Positions 55,697 through 62,835 of a stretch of 64,000 nucleotides of DNA are shown in pieces. Under the pieces are notes generated by a model. The model saw nothing but the letters and a program-made list of their open reading frames with translations, had not been told where the DNA came from and did not search any database. The position numbers and the translations under genes were made by a program. Source of the DNA: AC-32 sp963765785 (lineage in GTDB: Bacteria; Actinomycetota; Thermoleophilia; Gaiellales; Gaiellaceae); the NCBI GenBank assembly GCA_963765785.1, contig CAVXXW010000001.1:384705-448704 (forward strand), in the 5' to 3' direction. Numbering within the stretch: position 1 is the stretch's first letter; each line of letters begins with the position of its first letter.

Positions 55697-55730
55697 CGCG
55701 CGTGGTGCGGCCGCGGCGGCCGGCTCCGTC

Positions 55731-56294
55731 GTGCTCGCCGCGGCCGTCCTGGCGGTTCCCGCAGGGGGCACGGACCGCGGCATCACCGCGCCGCCCGGCT
55801 TCGGAGTGCCGACCTTCGCGAGCGGCCTCTCGCAGCCGACCGCGATGGCGTACGGACCCGACAACCGGATCTACGTGACGCAGACCGGCGGCGCGATCGT
55901 CCGGATCCGTCGCGGAACGCGCATACCGGTGGTGCTCGTGCGCGGACTTCCGACTCCGCTCGGGCTCGCCTGGCCCGGGCGCTCGCTCTTCGTCTCCGAG
56001 CAGGGACGCGTCGAGCGCTTCGCGCGCGCAGGCCGCCTGGTCGACCGGCACGCCGTGGTCAAGGGCCTGCCCTTCGGCGAGCACCAGCAGGACAACGTCG
56101 TCTTCCACGCCTGGCGCCTCTACTCGGGCAGCGGCCGCCACGTCGTGTGGATCCAACTGCGCCCGAACGGAACCGCGCGCCGGTTGACCGTCTTCGCGTC
56201 CGGGTTCGCGCACCCGCTCGCCCTGCTCGTCGACCGGCGAGGCGGCCTGCTGGTCGCCGACTGGGGCCGCGGGATCGTCTACCGAATCGCGTAG
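55731..56294 (+). CDS. Short secreted sorbosone-dehydrogenase-like propeller protein
   Basis: From GTG 55731 the 187-residue protein has a signal-like LAAAVLAVPAGG. Propeller strands follow (FASGLSQPTAMAYGPDNRIYVTQ, LPTPLGLAWPGRSLFVSEQG, LPFGEHQQDNVVFHAW, LVADWGRGIVYRIA). Related proteins are about twice as long and carry more blades, so this copy is short, perhaps by internal deletion. No better start is visible upstream; the adjoining gene stops at 55696. No catalytic role can be assigned. Confidence 0.6.
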   Translation: MLAAAVLAVPAGGTDRGITAPPGFGVPTFASGLSQPTAMAYGPDNRIYVTQTGGAIVRIRRGTRIPVVLVRGLPTPLGLAWPGRSLFVSEQGRVERFARAGRLVDRHAVVKGLPFGEHQQDNVVFHAWRLYSGSGRHVVWIQLRPNGTARRLTVFASGFAHPLALLVDRRGGLLVADWGRGIVYRIA

Positions 56295-56360
56295 TACTCC
56301 GCACTGGCGCTTCGGGGCGACACCGATGCGCTCGCTCAGGCTCCGAGTGACGCTACGGAC

Positions 56361-56771
56361 ATGAGTCTCACTGCGAGTTCATGCTCGATTTCAGGCACCC
56401 TCCGCCAGCAGGTCGTGATCGGCGACGGCCACCGGCTCGTGACGGATGAGCCAGTCCGCCTCGGTGGCGACGGCAGTGCGCCCGCTCCGCACGAGTTACT
56501 GCCCGCAGCACTCGCGGCGTGCATCTCGACCACGGTCGTGATGTACGCGCGCAGGAAGGAGTGGCCGCTGACGCGCGTCGAGGTCGACGTCGACTACGAC
56601 CACAACGCGACGCCAAGGCGGTTCGAGGTCGACGTGCGGCTCGAAGGCGACCTCGACGAGGAGCAGCTCGTACGACTCGAGCGTGTCGCGGAGTCGTGTC
56701 CGGTTCGACGAGCGTTCGAAGCCGGCTTCGAGCTGGAGGAGCACGTTCGCTCCGCGCACCCGGCCGCCTAG
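56361..56771 (+). CDS. OsmC/Ohr-family protein
   Basis: The 136-residue protein has the OsmC pattern: GDGSAPAPHELLPAALAACISTT with the first reactive Cys, and AESCPVRRAFEAG with the second. The two Cys would reduce peroxides, especially organic hydroperoxides. It ends 10 bases before the SOS box of the downstream gene. The assignment to OsmC-like rather than Ohr proper is not settled. Confidence 0.85.
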   Translation: MSLTASSCSISGTLRQQVVIGDGHRLVTDEPVRLGGDGSAPAPHELLPAALAACISTTVVMYARRKEWPLTRVEVDVDYDHNATPRRFEVDVRLEGDLDEEQLVRLERVAESCPVRRAFEAGFELEEHVRSAHPAA

Positions 56772-56781
56772 GCTTGCGAGA

Positions 56782-56795
56782 CGAACATACGTTCG
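56782..56795. promoter_or_regulatory. LexA SOS box upstream of dinB
   Basis: CGAACATACGTTCG matches the actinobacterial/Bacillus LexA consensus CGAACnnnnGTTCG exactly. It lies 14 bases before ATG 56809 of the Y-family polymerase gene, where LexA would block transcription until DNA damage. Confidence 0.85.
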
Positions 56796-56808
56796 CTTAG
56801 ATCGGGAG

Positions 56809-57996
56809 ATGGCCGGCGGCCCGACGATCCTCCACGCCGACCTCGACTCGTTCTTCGCGGCGGTCGAGCAGCGGGACCGGCCCGAGCTCCTCGGCAAGCC
56901 GGTGCTCGTCGGCGGCTGGGTCGTGCTCGCCGCGAGCTACGAGGCGAAGGCCCACGGCATCTACACGCCGATGAGCGTCGGCGCGGCGCGCCGCCTGTGT
57001 CCGGACGCCGTCGTCGTCGAGCCCCGCATGTCGGCCTACACCGAGGCGAGCCGCGACGTCTACCGCGTCTTCGACGACACGACGCCGCACGTCGAGGGGC
57101 TCTCGATCGACGAGGCGTTCCTCGACGTCCGGTGCCTGCGACGGACGGCCGGCCCGCGTGAGATCGCTGCCCGGCTACGCGCCGACGTGCGCACGAAGGT
57201 CGGCCTCCCGATCACTGTGGGAATCGCGAGGACGAAGTTCCTGGCCAAGGTCGCGAGCGGGGTGGCAAAGCCCGACGGGCTGCTGCTCGTGCCGCCCGGC
57301 CAGGAGCTCGCGTTCCTCCATCCGCTCCCGGTCGAGCGCCTCTGGGGAGTCGGGCCCGTTACCGCTCGACGGCTGCACGAGCTCGGCGTCACGACGGTCG
57401 GCGAGGTCGCAGCGTTCGCAGAGAACGACCTCGTGTCGGTCCTGGGCCGCGCGTCCGGGCGTCACCTCTACGCGCTCGCCCGCAACCACGACCCGCGACC
57501 CGTGCGCCGGCGGAGGCACCGCGGCTCGATCGGCGCGCAGCGAGCCCTCGGCCGGCGGCCAAAGTCGCTGGAGGACGTCTCTGCCGCTCTCGTCGGCCTG
57601 GTCGAGCGGGTCACCCGCCGCATGCGGGTCGCCGGCCGCGCGGGCCGCACCGTCGTCCTGCGCCTGCGGTTCGACGACTTCTCGCAGGCCACGCGCTCTC
57701 ACACCCTTCCGTATCCCACTTCGAACACCGGCGTGATCCTCGGCACGGCAACGTCGCTGCTCGAGGCCGCGGCGCCGCTGATCGAGCGGCGCGGGATCAC
57801 CCTCGTCGGCGTCGCGGTGTGCAACCTCCGCGAGGGAACGGCGCTCCAGCTCGCACTGCCGCTCGACCTCTGCCACAGCGACGCGCTCGACGCCGCCCTC
57901 GACGAGGTGTGGCAGCGCTTCGGCTCGCAGGCCGTGACTCGGGCCGTGCTCGTCGGCAGGCGCAGGGGCGTCGAGATGCCGCTGCTGCCCGACTAG
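56809..57996 (+). CDS. dinB: DNA polymerase IV (Y-family, DinB)
   Basis: The 395-residue protein starts ILHADLDSFFAAVEQRDRPEL (first catalytic Asp pair) and has GLSIDEAFLDV (second catalytic Asp/Glu) and GIARTKFLAKVAS. The helix-hairpin-helix LWGVGPVTARRLHELGV and the little-finger domain follow. It makes error-prone bypass of damaged DNA. The start at 56809 is set by GGGAG upstream and the SOS box. The C-terminus ends VEMPLLPD, with no clear beta-clamp QxxL motif, so clamp contact may be weak. Confidence 0.93.
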   Translation: MAGGPTILHADLDSFFAAVEQRDRPELLGKPVLVGGWVVLAASYEAKAHGIYTPMSVGAARRLCPDAVVVEPRMSAYTEASRDVYRVFDDTTPHVEGLSIDEAFLDVRCLRRTAGPREIAARLRADVRTKVGLPITVGIARTKFLAKVASGVAKPDGLLLVPPGQELAFLHPLPVERLWGVGPVTARRLHELGVTTVGEVAAFAENDLVSVLGRASGRHLYALARNHDPRPVRRRRHRGSIGAQRALGRRPKSLEDVSAALVGLVERVTRRMRVAGRAGRTVVLRLRFDDFSQATRSHTLPYPTSNTGVILGTATSLLEAAAPLIERRGITLVGVAVCNLREGTALQLALPLDLCHSDALDAALDEVWQRFGSQAVTRAVLVGRRRGVEMPLLPD

Positions 57997-58023
57997 TCGC
58001 GACGATCGCCTACGATCACCGGC

Positions 58024-58227
58024 GTGGGCTTCGTGCAGTGGATCCGCGGCGTCTTCTCTACGCCCGAGCTGGACGAGGAGGCCGCGGTGCGGGAGGAGTA
58101 CGGCCTCCCCGAGCGAGAGGAGGATGAGTTCCAACGGGACCAGCCGAGCTCGCTCTCCGGCATCGGAGAGAGCACGGCGGAGGCGGAGGTCGACGATCAC
58201 CAGCCGCCTCCCGATCCGGCTCCGTGA
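58024..58227 (+). CDS. Small acidic hypothetical protein, 67 aa
   Basis: GTG 58024 lies seven bases after TACGAT (58011-58016), a leaderless pattern. The product begins GFVQWIRGVFSTPELDEEAA and is very acidic afterwards. It is the last chromosomal gene before the integrated element and ends seven bases before the tRNA-derived repeat. No function is known. Confidence 0.6.
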   Translation: MGFVQWIRGVFSTPELDEEAAVREEYGLPEREEDEFQRDQPSSLSGIGESTAEAEVDDHQPPPDPAP

Positions 58228-58235
58228 CCGCGTAG

Positions 58236-58298
58236 TGCCCCCGACAAGAATCGAACTTGTGCACGCGGTTTAGGAAACCGCGCGTCGCTCAACTAGCC
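58236..58298 (-). tRNA. 3' part of tRNA-Arg(CCU), left attachment remnant
   Basis: On the minus strand the T-arm (ACAAG-TTCGATT-CTTGT), anticodon arm (GCGGT-TTCCTAA-ACCGC, anticodon CCU) and 3' acceptor strand CGGGGGC with discriminator A are intact. The 5' acceptor strand GCCCCCG is missing: beyond GGCTAGTTGAGC the sequence is element DNA. No CCA is encoded. This is the tRNA fragment left at one end by integration; the intact gene should be rebuilt at the right end. Confidence 0.85.
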
Positions 58299-58350
58299 GT
58301 CTAAGTTTCGCCTGGAAATCGGCTGTTTTTCCTGAGAGGTCGAGTTGCCC

Positions 58351-58368
58351 TGCCCTTGCGCTGCCCTT
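58351..58368. repeat. Pair of TGCCCTT motifs at the left end
   Basis: TGCCCTT occurs at 58351-58357 and 58362-58368, spaced 11 bp. The same pair with the same 11-bp spacing and orientation is found near the right end at 63859-63876. They look like integrase arm-type sites flanking the attachment cores. Confidence 0.55.
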
Positions 58369-58406
58369 ATCGCGAGCCGCTGGCGTGGGCGCTAGAGTCA
58401 AGCGTC

Positions 58407-59051
58407 GTGGACGTGATCTTGAAAGCTGATGGGGTATCCAGCGCAGGGACGCCACCATTGTCGATGACCTGCCCCATCTGCGGCCGGGATGGGACGTTTG
58501 AGGCGCTGGGTGGGAACGACTTTCGATTCATTGCTCAAGGGCTCACGGCCGGACATCGCCGATGCCCGAACCCCGATTGTCTCACCCATGTCTTTGTCGT
58601 TCACGACGACAACCAGAAAGTGGTCGCGTCCTACCCGCCCGAGGTCATCGACTTCGACACGACAAACGTTCCGTCCAACGTCGTCTCCGCCTTGGAGGAG
58701 GCGATCACATGCCACGCAAACGGTTGCTACGTCGCTGCGGCGGTGATGGTGCGAAAGGCGCTTGAGGAGCTTTGCGCTGATCGGGACGCCAAAGGGGAGA
58801 ACTTGAAGGAGCGAATCGCCGCTCTCGGGACGAAAGTTGTCCTGCCTCAGGATCTGCTCGAAGGTTTGGATGATCTGCGACTACTCGGGAACGACGCAGC
58901 CCACATCGAGTCGAGCGTCTATGACCAGGTCGGACGTGAAGAGGTCGAAATCGCGATTGAGGTCACCAAAGAGGTCTTGAAGGGCGTCTACCAGATGTCG
59001 GCACTCGTCAAGCGTCTTCGCGGTCTGCAGGTCGATCAAGCTCAGGCTTGA
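58407..59051 (+). CDS. Zinc-ribbon plus DUF4145 (HEPN-like) protein
   Basis: TAGAGT at 58393-58398 is eight bases before GTG 58407, so I start a 214-residue protein there (leaderless); longer upstream starts are less likely. CPICG and CPNPDC form a zinc ribbon. The second half has ALEEAITCHANGCYVAAAVMVRKALEELC and LRLLGNDAAH, the DUF4145 pattern, a HEPN-like helical domain also found near restriction and defence genes. A nuclease or sensor role is possible. It is the first gene inside the element. Confidence 0.78.
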   Translation: MDVILKADGVSSAGTPPLSMTCPICGRDGTFEALGGNDFRFIAQGLTAGHRRCPNPDCLTHVFVVHDDNQKVVASYPPEVIDFDTTNVPSNVVSALEEAITCHANGCYVAAAVMVRKALEELCADRDAKGENLKERIAALGTKVVLPQDLLEGLDDLRLLGNDAAHIESSVYDQVGREEVEIAIEVTKEVLKGVYQMSALVKRLRGLQVDQAQA

Positions 59052-59082
59052 GATCGGTCAGACCGACTGCGGCTTGCGCTCG

Positions 59083-59487
59083 ATGACTCGCGCGGCAGGC
59101 ATTGCGACGATCATGGCTACGGTCGCACTCCTGGTGTCGGCCTGCGATGGCGGGCATACGCACGCCGCCACGACCACGACGACGGCCACGCGGGCCCACA
59201 CCGCCACGCTGCCGCCGGTGAAGCTGCCTCCAATTCCTGCCGTCGAAGGCAAGACGCCCGCTGAACACGCTGCGTTCGCCCGGGGTTACTTGACCGAGGG
59301 GAGCCTGCTCAAAGCCGTCCCGGACAGAGTGCTACGGATGAACCTCGGGGTGAGCGACGGCGTGCGTATGGTGGCGAAGCTCGACGCCAAGTCCGTTCAG
59401 CAATGCCTCGCGGCAAACCATTTCTCCGGCCCACGGCTGACCGCCTACATCAGAGGGTGCAGGGTCGCCTATCGCGAATTGGGCTGA
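59083..59487 (+). CDS. Small secreted lipoprotein, unknown function
   Basis: From ATG 59083 (or TTG 59074) the 134-residue protein has a signal with lipobox LLVSAC, a Thr-rich linker (TTTTTATRAHTATLPP) and a C-terminal domain with two Cys (QQCLAANHF, RGCRVAY) that could form a disulfide. No family is recognised. It is encoded in the element after the DUF4145 gene. Confidence 0.6.
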   Translation: MTRAAGIATIMATVALLVSACDGGHTHAATTTTTATRAHTATLPPVKLPPIPAVEGKTPAEHAAFARGYLTEGSLLKAVPDRVLRMNLGVSDGVRMVAKLDAKSVQQCLAANHFSGPRLTAYIRGCRVAYRELG

Positions 59488-59565
59488 CGCTCGTCGCGCA
59501 GACCCCTCTTGACCCGATTGACGTCGCTGCCGATATTTCTGCCCGTGCTTCGCGTCGACAACAAG

Positions 59566-60081
59566 ATGGAAGTCGTGAGGGTCCCCTGGACGTTGGGTGG
59601 GATGTTCTCGGGGCGCTACGCGCTCCGATCCGGCAAGCGGATCTTCAGTGTTCGCTGGAAACAGCCCGCGTATGAGGCGATCACGGTTGACCAGCAGGAG
59701 ACTCCAGTCCCACTTCTCCGCGACGGCAGGCGCACGTTGTGGCACTACCACGACTGCTTCTATTGGGAGGACGAGGGTCTCGACGGCGACGATGTGAAGG
59801 CACTCGTCCATCAGCGCGAGCGGCGGTCACAGCAGAAGCTCCAGACCGCGCGGAGTCTGATGCACGCAGATGAAGCAGGTCGGCCGACACGGATTCCGAT
59901 CCCCTCGGAGCTTCGCCGGGCAGTGTTCGAACGAGACGGCGGACGTTGCGTCGAATGCAACTCGAACTTCGATCTGCAGTATGACCACGTCTTGCCCGTG
60001 GCTCTCGGTGGCGCGACAACGGTCGAGAATCTGCAGCTGCTGTGCGCCGACTGCAACCGGCGTAAGAGCGACTCGCTCTAA
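59566..60081 (+). CDS. HNH endonuclease family protein
   Basis: The C-terminus has the HNH fold: two Cys in GRCVECNSNFDLQYDHVLP, then GATTVENLQLLCADCNRRKS. The His of the YDHVLP motif and the four Cys form the metal and zinc sites. The N-terminal 90 residues (LWHYHDCFYWEDEGLDGDDV, RERRSQQKLQTARSL) form a helical domain. ATG 59566 gives 171 residues; ATG 59509 gives 190. It could be a mobile-element nuclease or a restriction-type enzyme. Confidence 0.82.
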   Translation: MEVVRVPWTLGGMFSGRYALRSGKRIFSVRWKQPAYEAITVDQQETPVPLLRDGRRTLWHYHDCFYWEDEGLDGDDVKALVHQRERRSQQKLQTARSLMHADEAGRPTRIPIPSELRRAVFERDGGRCVECNSNFDLQYDHVLPVALGGATTVENLQLLCADCNRRKSDSL

Positions 60082-60101
60082 CGACCCTTTCTCCCGAGCG
60101 G

Positions 60102-60293
60102 CTAACCGCCCTTCGGCTTGCGGCCCCGACGAGCGACGGCCCGTCCGCCGAGTTGTTCAGCTTCCGCGTCGGTCAAATCGAGTTCACGAACTCCCTTGCG
60201 AGCGTCGGCGTAGGTGATGCGGACCGTCGCACCTTTGCCGTCAGGGACCTCCTGCCCCGACTTGTCGCTGACACGGATTGTCTTGCGCGCCAT
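60102..60293 (-). CDS. Small Lsr2-like DNA-binding protein
   Basis: The 63-residue protein reads MARKTIRVSDKSGQEV at the start, resembling the Lsr2 dimerisation strand, and ends RRGRKPKGG, an AT-hook-like RGRKP. It lacks the long linker and C-terminal DNA-binding domain of full Lsr2. Such short copies can act as partners or antagonists of host Lsr2, which silences foreign DNA. That role is inferred. Confidence 0.7.
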   Translation of the reverse strand: MARKTIRVSDKSGQEVPDGKGATVRITYADARKGVRELDLTDAEAEQLGGRAVARRGRKPKGG

Positions 60294-60395
60294 TCGTCGC
60301 TCCCTTCGCTTCGCAGAATACGAGAGAGCGAGCTTACGTCTTACCCGACGGCCCGGTCTCTCCTACAGCCGACCGTCAGAGATGCCTTGATTTCA

Positions 60396-60608
60396 CTAGG
60401 ACTTCTTCGGAGGCACCCAACTGCCATCCTTATCGCCGGAGCACTCCTGAATAACATTGGCCTCGTCCGTAATCGTGGCACCTTTCGAATATGTCTTACC
60501 ACCGTACGTGCAATCACGAGAGGTGGTCTTAGTCCCGCCGGGCGGGAAGTATTCAATAACTCTGGAGACGGGAGCTTCGGCCTTGGAGAGTCCGCTCACA
60601 TCACTCAT
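60396..60608 (-). CDS. Small two-Cys protein, tandem paralog 1
   Basis: The 70-residue protein has APVSRVIEYFPPGG, DCTYGGKTYSKGATI, CSGDKDGSWVP and a Lys-rich end. AAAGGAGAACTAC gives a very strong ribosome site before ATG 60608. No signal peptide is visible. The CxY-GxxYSxG...C pattern resembles DUF1496 proteins. It is one of three adjacent copies. Confidence 0.65.
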   Translation of the reverse strand: MSDVSGLSKAEAPVSRVIEYFPPGGTKTTSRDCTYGGKTYSKGATITDEANVIQECSGDKDGSWVPPKKS

Positions 60609-60622
60609 GTAGTTCTCCTTTG

Positions 60623-60856
60623 TTACGGTGACTTCTTGACAGGTTTCCAACTGCCTTGAGAGTCTCCAGAACACACCTTGTTACCATCAGGCATTGATAC
60701 GACCGAACCCTTTGAATAGCCCAGACCCGAATACGTACAATCTTTGGCAATGATCTTCTCGCCTCCTGGCGGGAAGTATTCAATGATCCTGGAAACAGGG
60801 GCTTCTGGAAGCGTCGGGCGTAGGTCGTCTGCTTGTTTCACTTCATCGTTCGACAT
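60623..60856 (-). CDS. Small two-Cys protein, tandem paralog 2
   Basis: The 77-residue protein has APVSRIIEYFPPGG, DCTYSGLGYSKGSVV and CSGDSQGSWKPVKK. It is the most divergent of the three copies. GGAGGAC precedes ATG 60856. It lies 14 bases upstream of copy 1 in the same direction and probably shares a transcript. Confidence 0.65.
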   Translation of the reverse strand: MSNDEVKQADDLRPTLPEAPVSRIIEYFPPGGEKIIAKDCTYSGLGYSKGSVVSMPDGNKVCSGDSQGSWKPVKKSP

Positions 60857-60889
60857 CGCTCTGTCCTCCGCGGTCGAGTGCGTTCGATT

Positions 60890-61189
60890 TCACTTGGACT
60901 TCTTCTCAGGCACCCAAGCGCCATCCTCATCGCCACTGCATGTATAGTTATTTCCATCCTGGTGCATAATAGTAATGCCCTTTGCATATGTCTTACCACC
61001 GTACGTGCAATCACGACCCATGGGCAGATTGCCTCCAGGCGGGAAGTATTCGATAACTCTGGAAACTGGAGCTTCAGGGAGCGATACGCGTTCCGAGCGG
61101 CCTGGGTCTCCGTCCTGCTGATCCTCACTTAAGCTGGCTGACGGTTCGTCTCGGGCTCGTGCCTCGCTGACATTCCTCGCGCGTGGCAT
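60890..61189 (-). CDS. Small two-Cys protein, tandem paralog 3 with longer N-terminus
   Basis: The 99-residue protein has a 40-residue charged N-terminus (ARNVSEARARDEPSASLSED), then APVSRVIEYFPPGG, DCTYGGKTYAKGITI and CSGDEDGAWVPEKK. GGAAGGAGGCGCAGC precedes ATG 61189. Its 3' end shares high DNA identity with copy 1 (GGACTTCTTC and CAGGCACCCAA blocks), so the copies are recent duplications. Confidence 0.65.
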   Translation of the reverse strand: MPRARNVSEARARDEPSASLSEDQQDGDPGRSERVSLPEAPVSRVIEYFPPGGNLPMGRDCTYGGKTYAKGITIMHQDGNNYTCSGDEDGAWVPEKKSK

Positions 61190-61463
61190 CGCTGCGCCTC
61201 CTTCCCGCCTGCCATTGGTCAGATCGACCTTGGCCAAGACTTGCACCCCGGGGAGCCATGCGCAAGATCGTTCCCAATCCCAACGAGGAAGCCAGCGGGC
61301 CGGGGCGATGGTCAAGCCCTGCACGGCGGCACCCGAACATTTCACCCCGGCCCGTCTTGAACCTACGGCACCGGTCACTCATCTCGGACCGCACCAGCTA
61401 AGCCGGTGGCGCCACCCCCGACGCGGGCCTCAGCTCGGATCTACTGAGAGTCGTCGCCTGCGT
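61190..61463. other. Divergent intergenic region with one doubtful small ORF
   Basis: This 274-bp gap separates the minus-strand paralogs from the plus-strand gene set and should hold promoters for both. A frame from ATG 61258 to 61401 could encode 47 residues (MRKIVPNPNEEAS...) behind GGGGAG, but its Arg/Pro-rich second half looks non-coding. No clear -35/-10 pair or palindrome is seen. Confidence 0.3.
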
Positions 61464-61673
61464 GTGAACGAAGGCTTTGCTCTCGATGAGGGCCGGATGC
61501 GAGGGCAGGCGAGGCCGCGATACGTCGCGCTCGGCCTGACCCGGACGTTCGCGGACGTGTTCGACAACTTCCTCGCTGCGACGGCCGAGTTAGGTCGAGG
61601 GTCGCGCCTTGAAGCACTGGACGACCATCTCGACCGCATCGAGCGCCTACACGGATTGCGGGTCGTGTCGTGA
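61464..61673 (+). CDS. Small helical protein, 69 aa
   Basis: GTG 61464 starts a protein ending in TRTFADVFDNFLAATAELGR and DHLDRIERLHGLRVVS. It looks all-helical and soluble. It overlaps the next gene by GTGA, the first of a chain of tiny coupled genes. The family is unknown. Confidence 0.5.
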   Translation: MNEGFALDEGRMRGQARPRYVALGLTRTFADVFDNFLAATAELGRGSRLEALDDHLDRIERLHGLRVVS

Positions 61674-61855
61674 GCGAGGCGGTGTTCTGCCCGACGTGCG
61701 ACGAGCGGATCCCTCCGGACGACGCGCGGCGGCACCTCGCCGGTCTCGATGAGACGCGGTTGGAGTGCGGCCGTCAGAACATCGCCGCGATCAAGCGACA
61801 GCGTGAACGGGTCGCGCAAATTGAGTCAACCCCCGCTTGGGCGAGGGACTGGTAG
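61670..61855 (+). CDS. Small zinc-ribbon-like protein, 61 aa
   Basis: CPTC near the start and a later Cys (LECGRQ), with HLAG between, suggest a small metal-binding fold. The rest is charged helix (AIKRQRERVAQIES). The GTG start overlaps the upstream stop. No function is recognised. Confidence 0.5.
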   Translation: MSEAVFCPTCDERIPPDDARRHLAGLDETRLECGRQNIAAIKRQRERVAQIESTPAWARDW

Positions 61856-61872
61856 CGAAGGAGAGGAGCGAC

Positions 61873-62058
61873 ATGGCCGGTGAGTTCAAGAAGCTGTTTG
61901 GACCGAAGGTGAGCAAGCCCGTCCCTACGTGGCCGAGCGGCGGCGGGGCCGGACTGATCCCAACCAACGTTCATCCGGGATTGACGTTCTGGCCGTTCAC
62001 GCCGTCGCAGCCCGCCAACATCCTCCCCGGTAAGTCAGGCCTCAAGCCCGCTCCGTGA
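61873..62058 (+). CDS. Small Pro/Gly-rich protein, 61 aa
   Basis: ATG 61873 follows GAAGGAGAGGAGCGAC, an excellent ribosome site. The product begins MAGEFKKLFGPKV and continues with Pro/Gly-rich sequence (PTWPSGGGAGLIPTNVHPG). No membrane segment is present. GTGA coupling leads to the next gene. The family is unknown. Confidence 0.5.
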   Translation: MAGEFKKLFGPKVSKPVPTWPSGGGAGLIPTNVHPGLTFWPFTPSQPANILPGKSGLKPAP

Positions 62059-62408
62059 TCGACGCGGCCGAGCGCGCCGAGCGGCTGTACCTCGTCCTCG
62101 CGCAACTGCGGGGCGTCCCATACCTCTCGCCCGAGGAGGCAATTGACATGACGCCGCTAACCCATCGCGGCCTCGCGACCGTTCCGCAAGTGACCGACGA
62201 CGACTTGGCCCTCGCGACCGCTTTGCTCAACGTCGAGGCGGCGCGGCGCGAGGAGCAATACGCCGCGTTGGAACTGCTCAACTCGCTCGTCGCCGGAACG
62301 CGAGGAACGCTCGATGAGCGGGTGCTCGCGCTCGATGGGAGGGAGTTCGCCGTCGCCTGCGGCTGCCTCCTGACGCTCGGCTGGCTCGATCACGGATCAC
62401 TGGAGTAA
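62055..62408 (+). CDS. Helical hypothetical protein, 117 aa
   Basis: GTG 62055 overlaps the upstream stop. The product is helical (AAERAERLYLVLAQLRGV, DDDLALATALLNVEAARREE) with one Cys pair near the end (ACGC). No motif of known function is visible. Gene order and coupling suggest one transcript for 61464-62519. Confidence 0.55.
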   Translation: MIDAAERAERLYLVLAQLRGVPYLSPEEAIDMTPLTHRGLATVPQVTDDDLALATALLNVEAARREEQYAALELLNSLVAGTRGTLDERVLALDGREFAVACGCLLTLGWLDHGSLE

Positions 62409-62417
62409 GATTTCGGC

Positions 62418-62519
62418 ATGAGCCAACAGCCACTCGACGGCGTGAAGAAAGGCTTTGACTTCGCACTGGGAGTGATTGTCGTGCTCGTCCTGGTCGTCGG
62501 GCACGCAATCTTCACCTAA
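62418..62519 (+). CDS. Tiny single-pass membrane peptide, 33 aa
   Basis: ATG 62418, nine bases after the upstream stop, encodes about 14 polar residues (SQQPLDGVKKGFDF) and one hydrophobic helix (ALGVIVVLVLVVGHAIF). It resembles holin-like or toxin-like micro-proteins in size, but no family is recognised. Confidence 0.4.
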   Translation: MSQQPLDGVKKGFDFALGVIVVLVLVVGHAIFT

Positions 62520-62835
62520 GACCTAAAAGGACGGCCACAAGTTTCGCGGAGGCCGCTTCGTGCCTCCTCACCCTCTGCTGGTTCGACTGGCCCGAACCGG
62601 ACGCCTAGCGGCATCCTCTAGCCCTGTCTTACAAGCCTCGGAGCCTTCCGGTCGGCATTTCCTCCGGCCCTTGAATCCAAGACGGGAGACAACTTCCTAC
62701 GGCCCGTACGTGCGGGCGCGCGACCGGCTGCGGCTTCACCTCAAGAGGACGATGCCGAAAAGGAACGTTGGACGGACACTTCTCTCCAGCAACGGATCAG
62801 GTGCCGCAGCCTGACGTGCAACAGGGGGAGGAAAA
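62520..62835. other. 316-bp stretch before the collagen-like gene
   Basis: It holds the first copy of an imperfect direct repeat (62651-62730). A weak frame at 62560-62814 (84 aa, Arg/Pro/Ser-rich) looks non-coding. A ribosome site, AGGGGGAGGAAAAATG, lies at its right end for the next gene. No clear promoter is recognised. Confidence 0.4.
62651..62730. repeat. Imperfect direct repeat, copy A
   Basis: About 80 bp that align with 63782-63860. The best-kept part is GACAACTTCCTACGGCC followed by CGTACGTG; CATTTCCTC upstream also matches. The two copies flank the collagen-like gene. Confidence 0.6.

Noticed and set aside
62560..62814. 84-residue frame before the collagen-like gene
   Set aside because: It overlaps a non-coding direct repeat, has Arg/Ser/Pro-rich shadow composition and no ribosome site.
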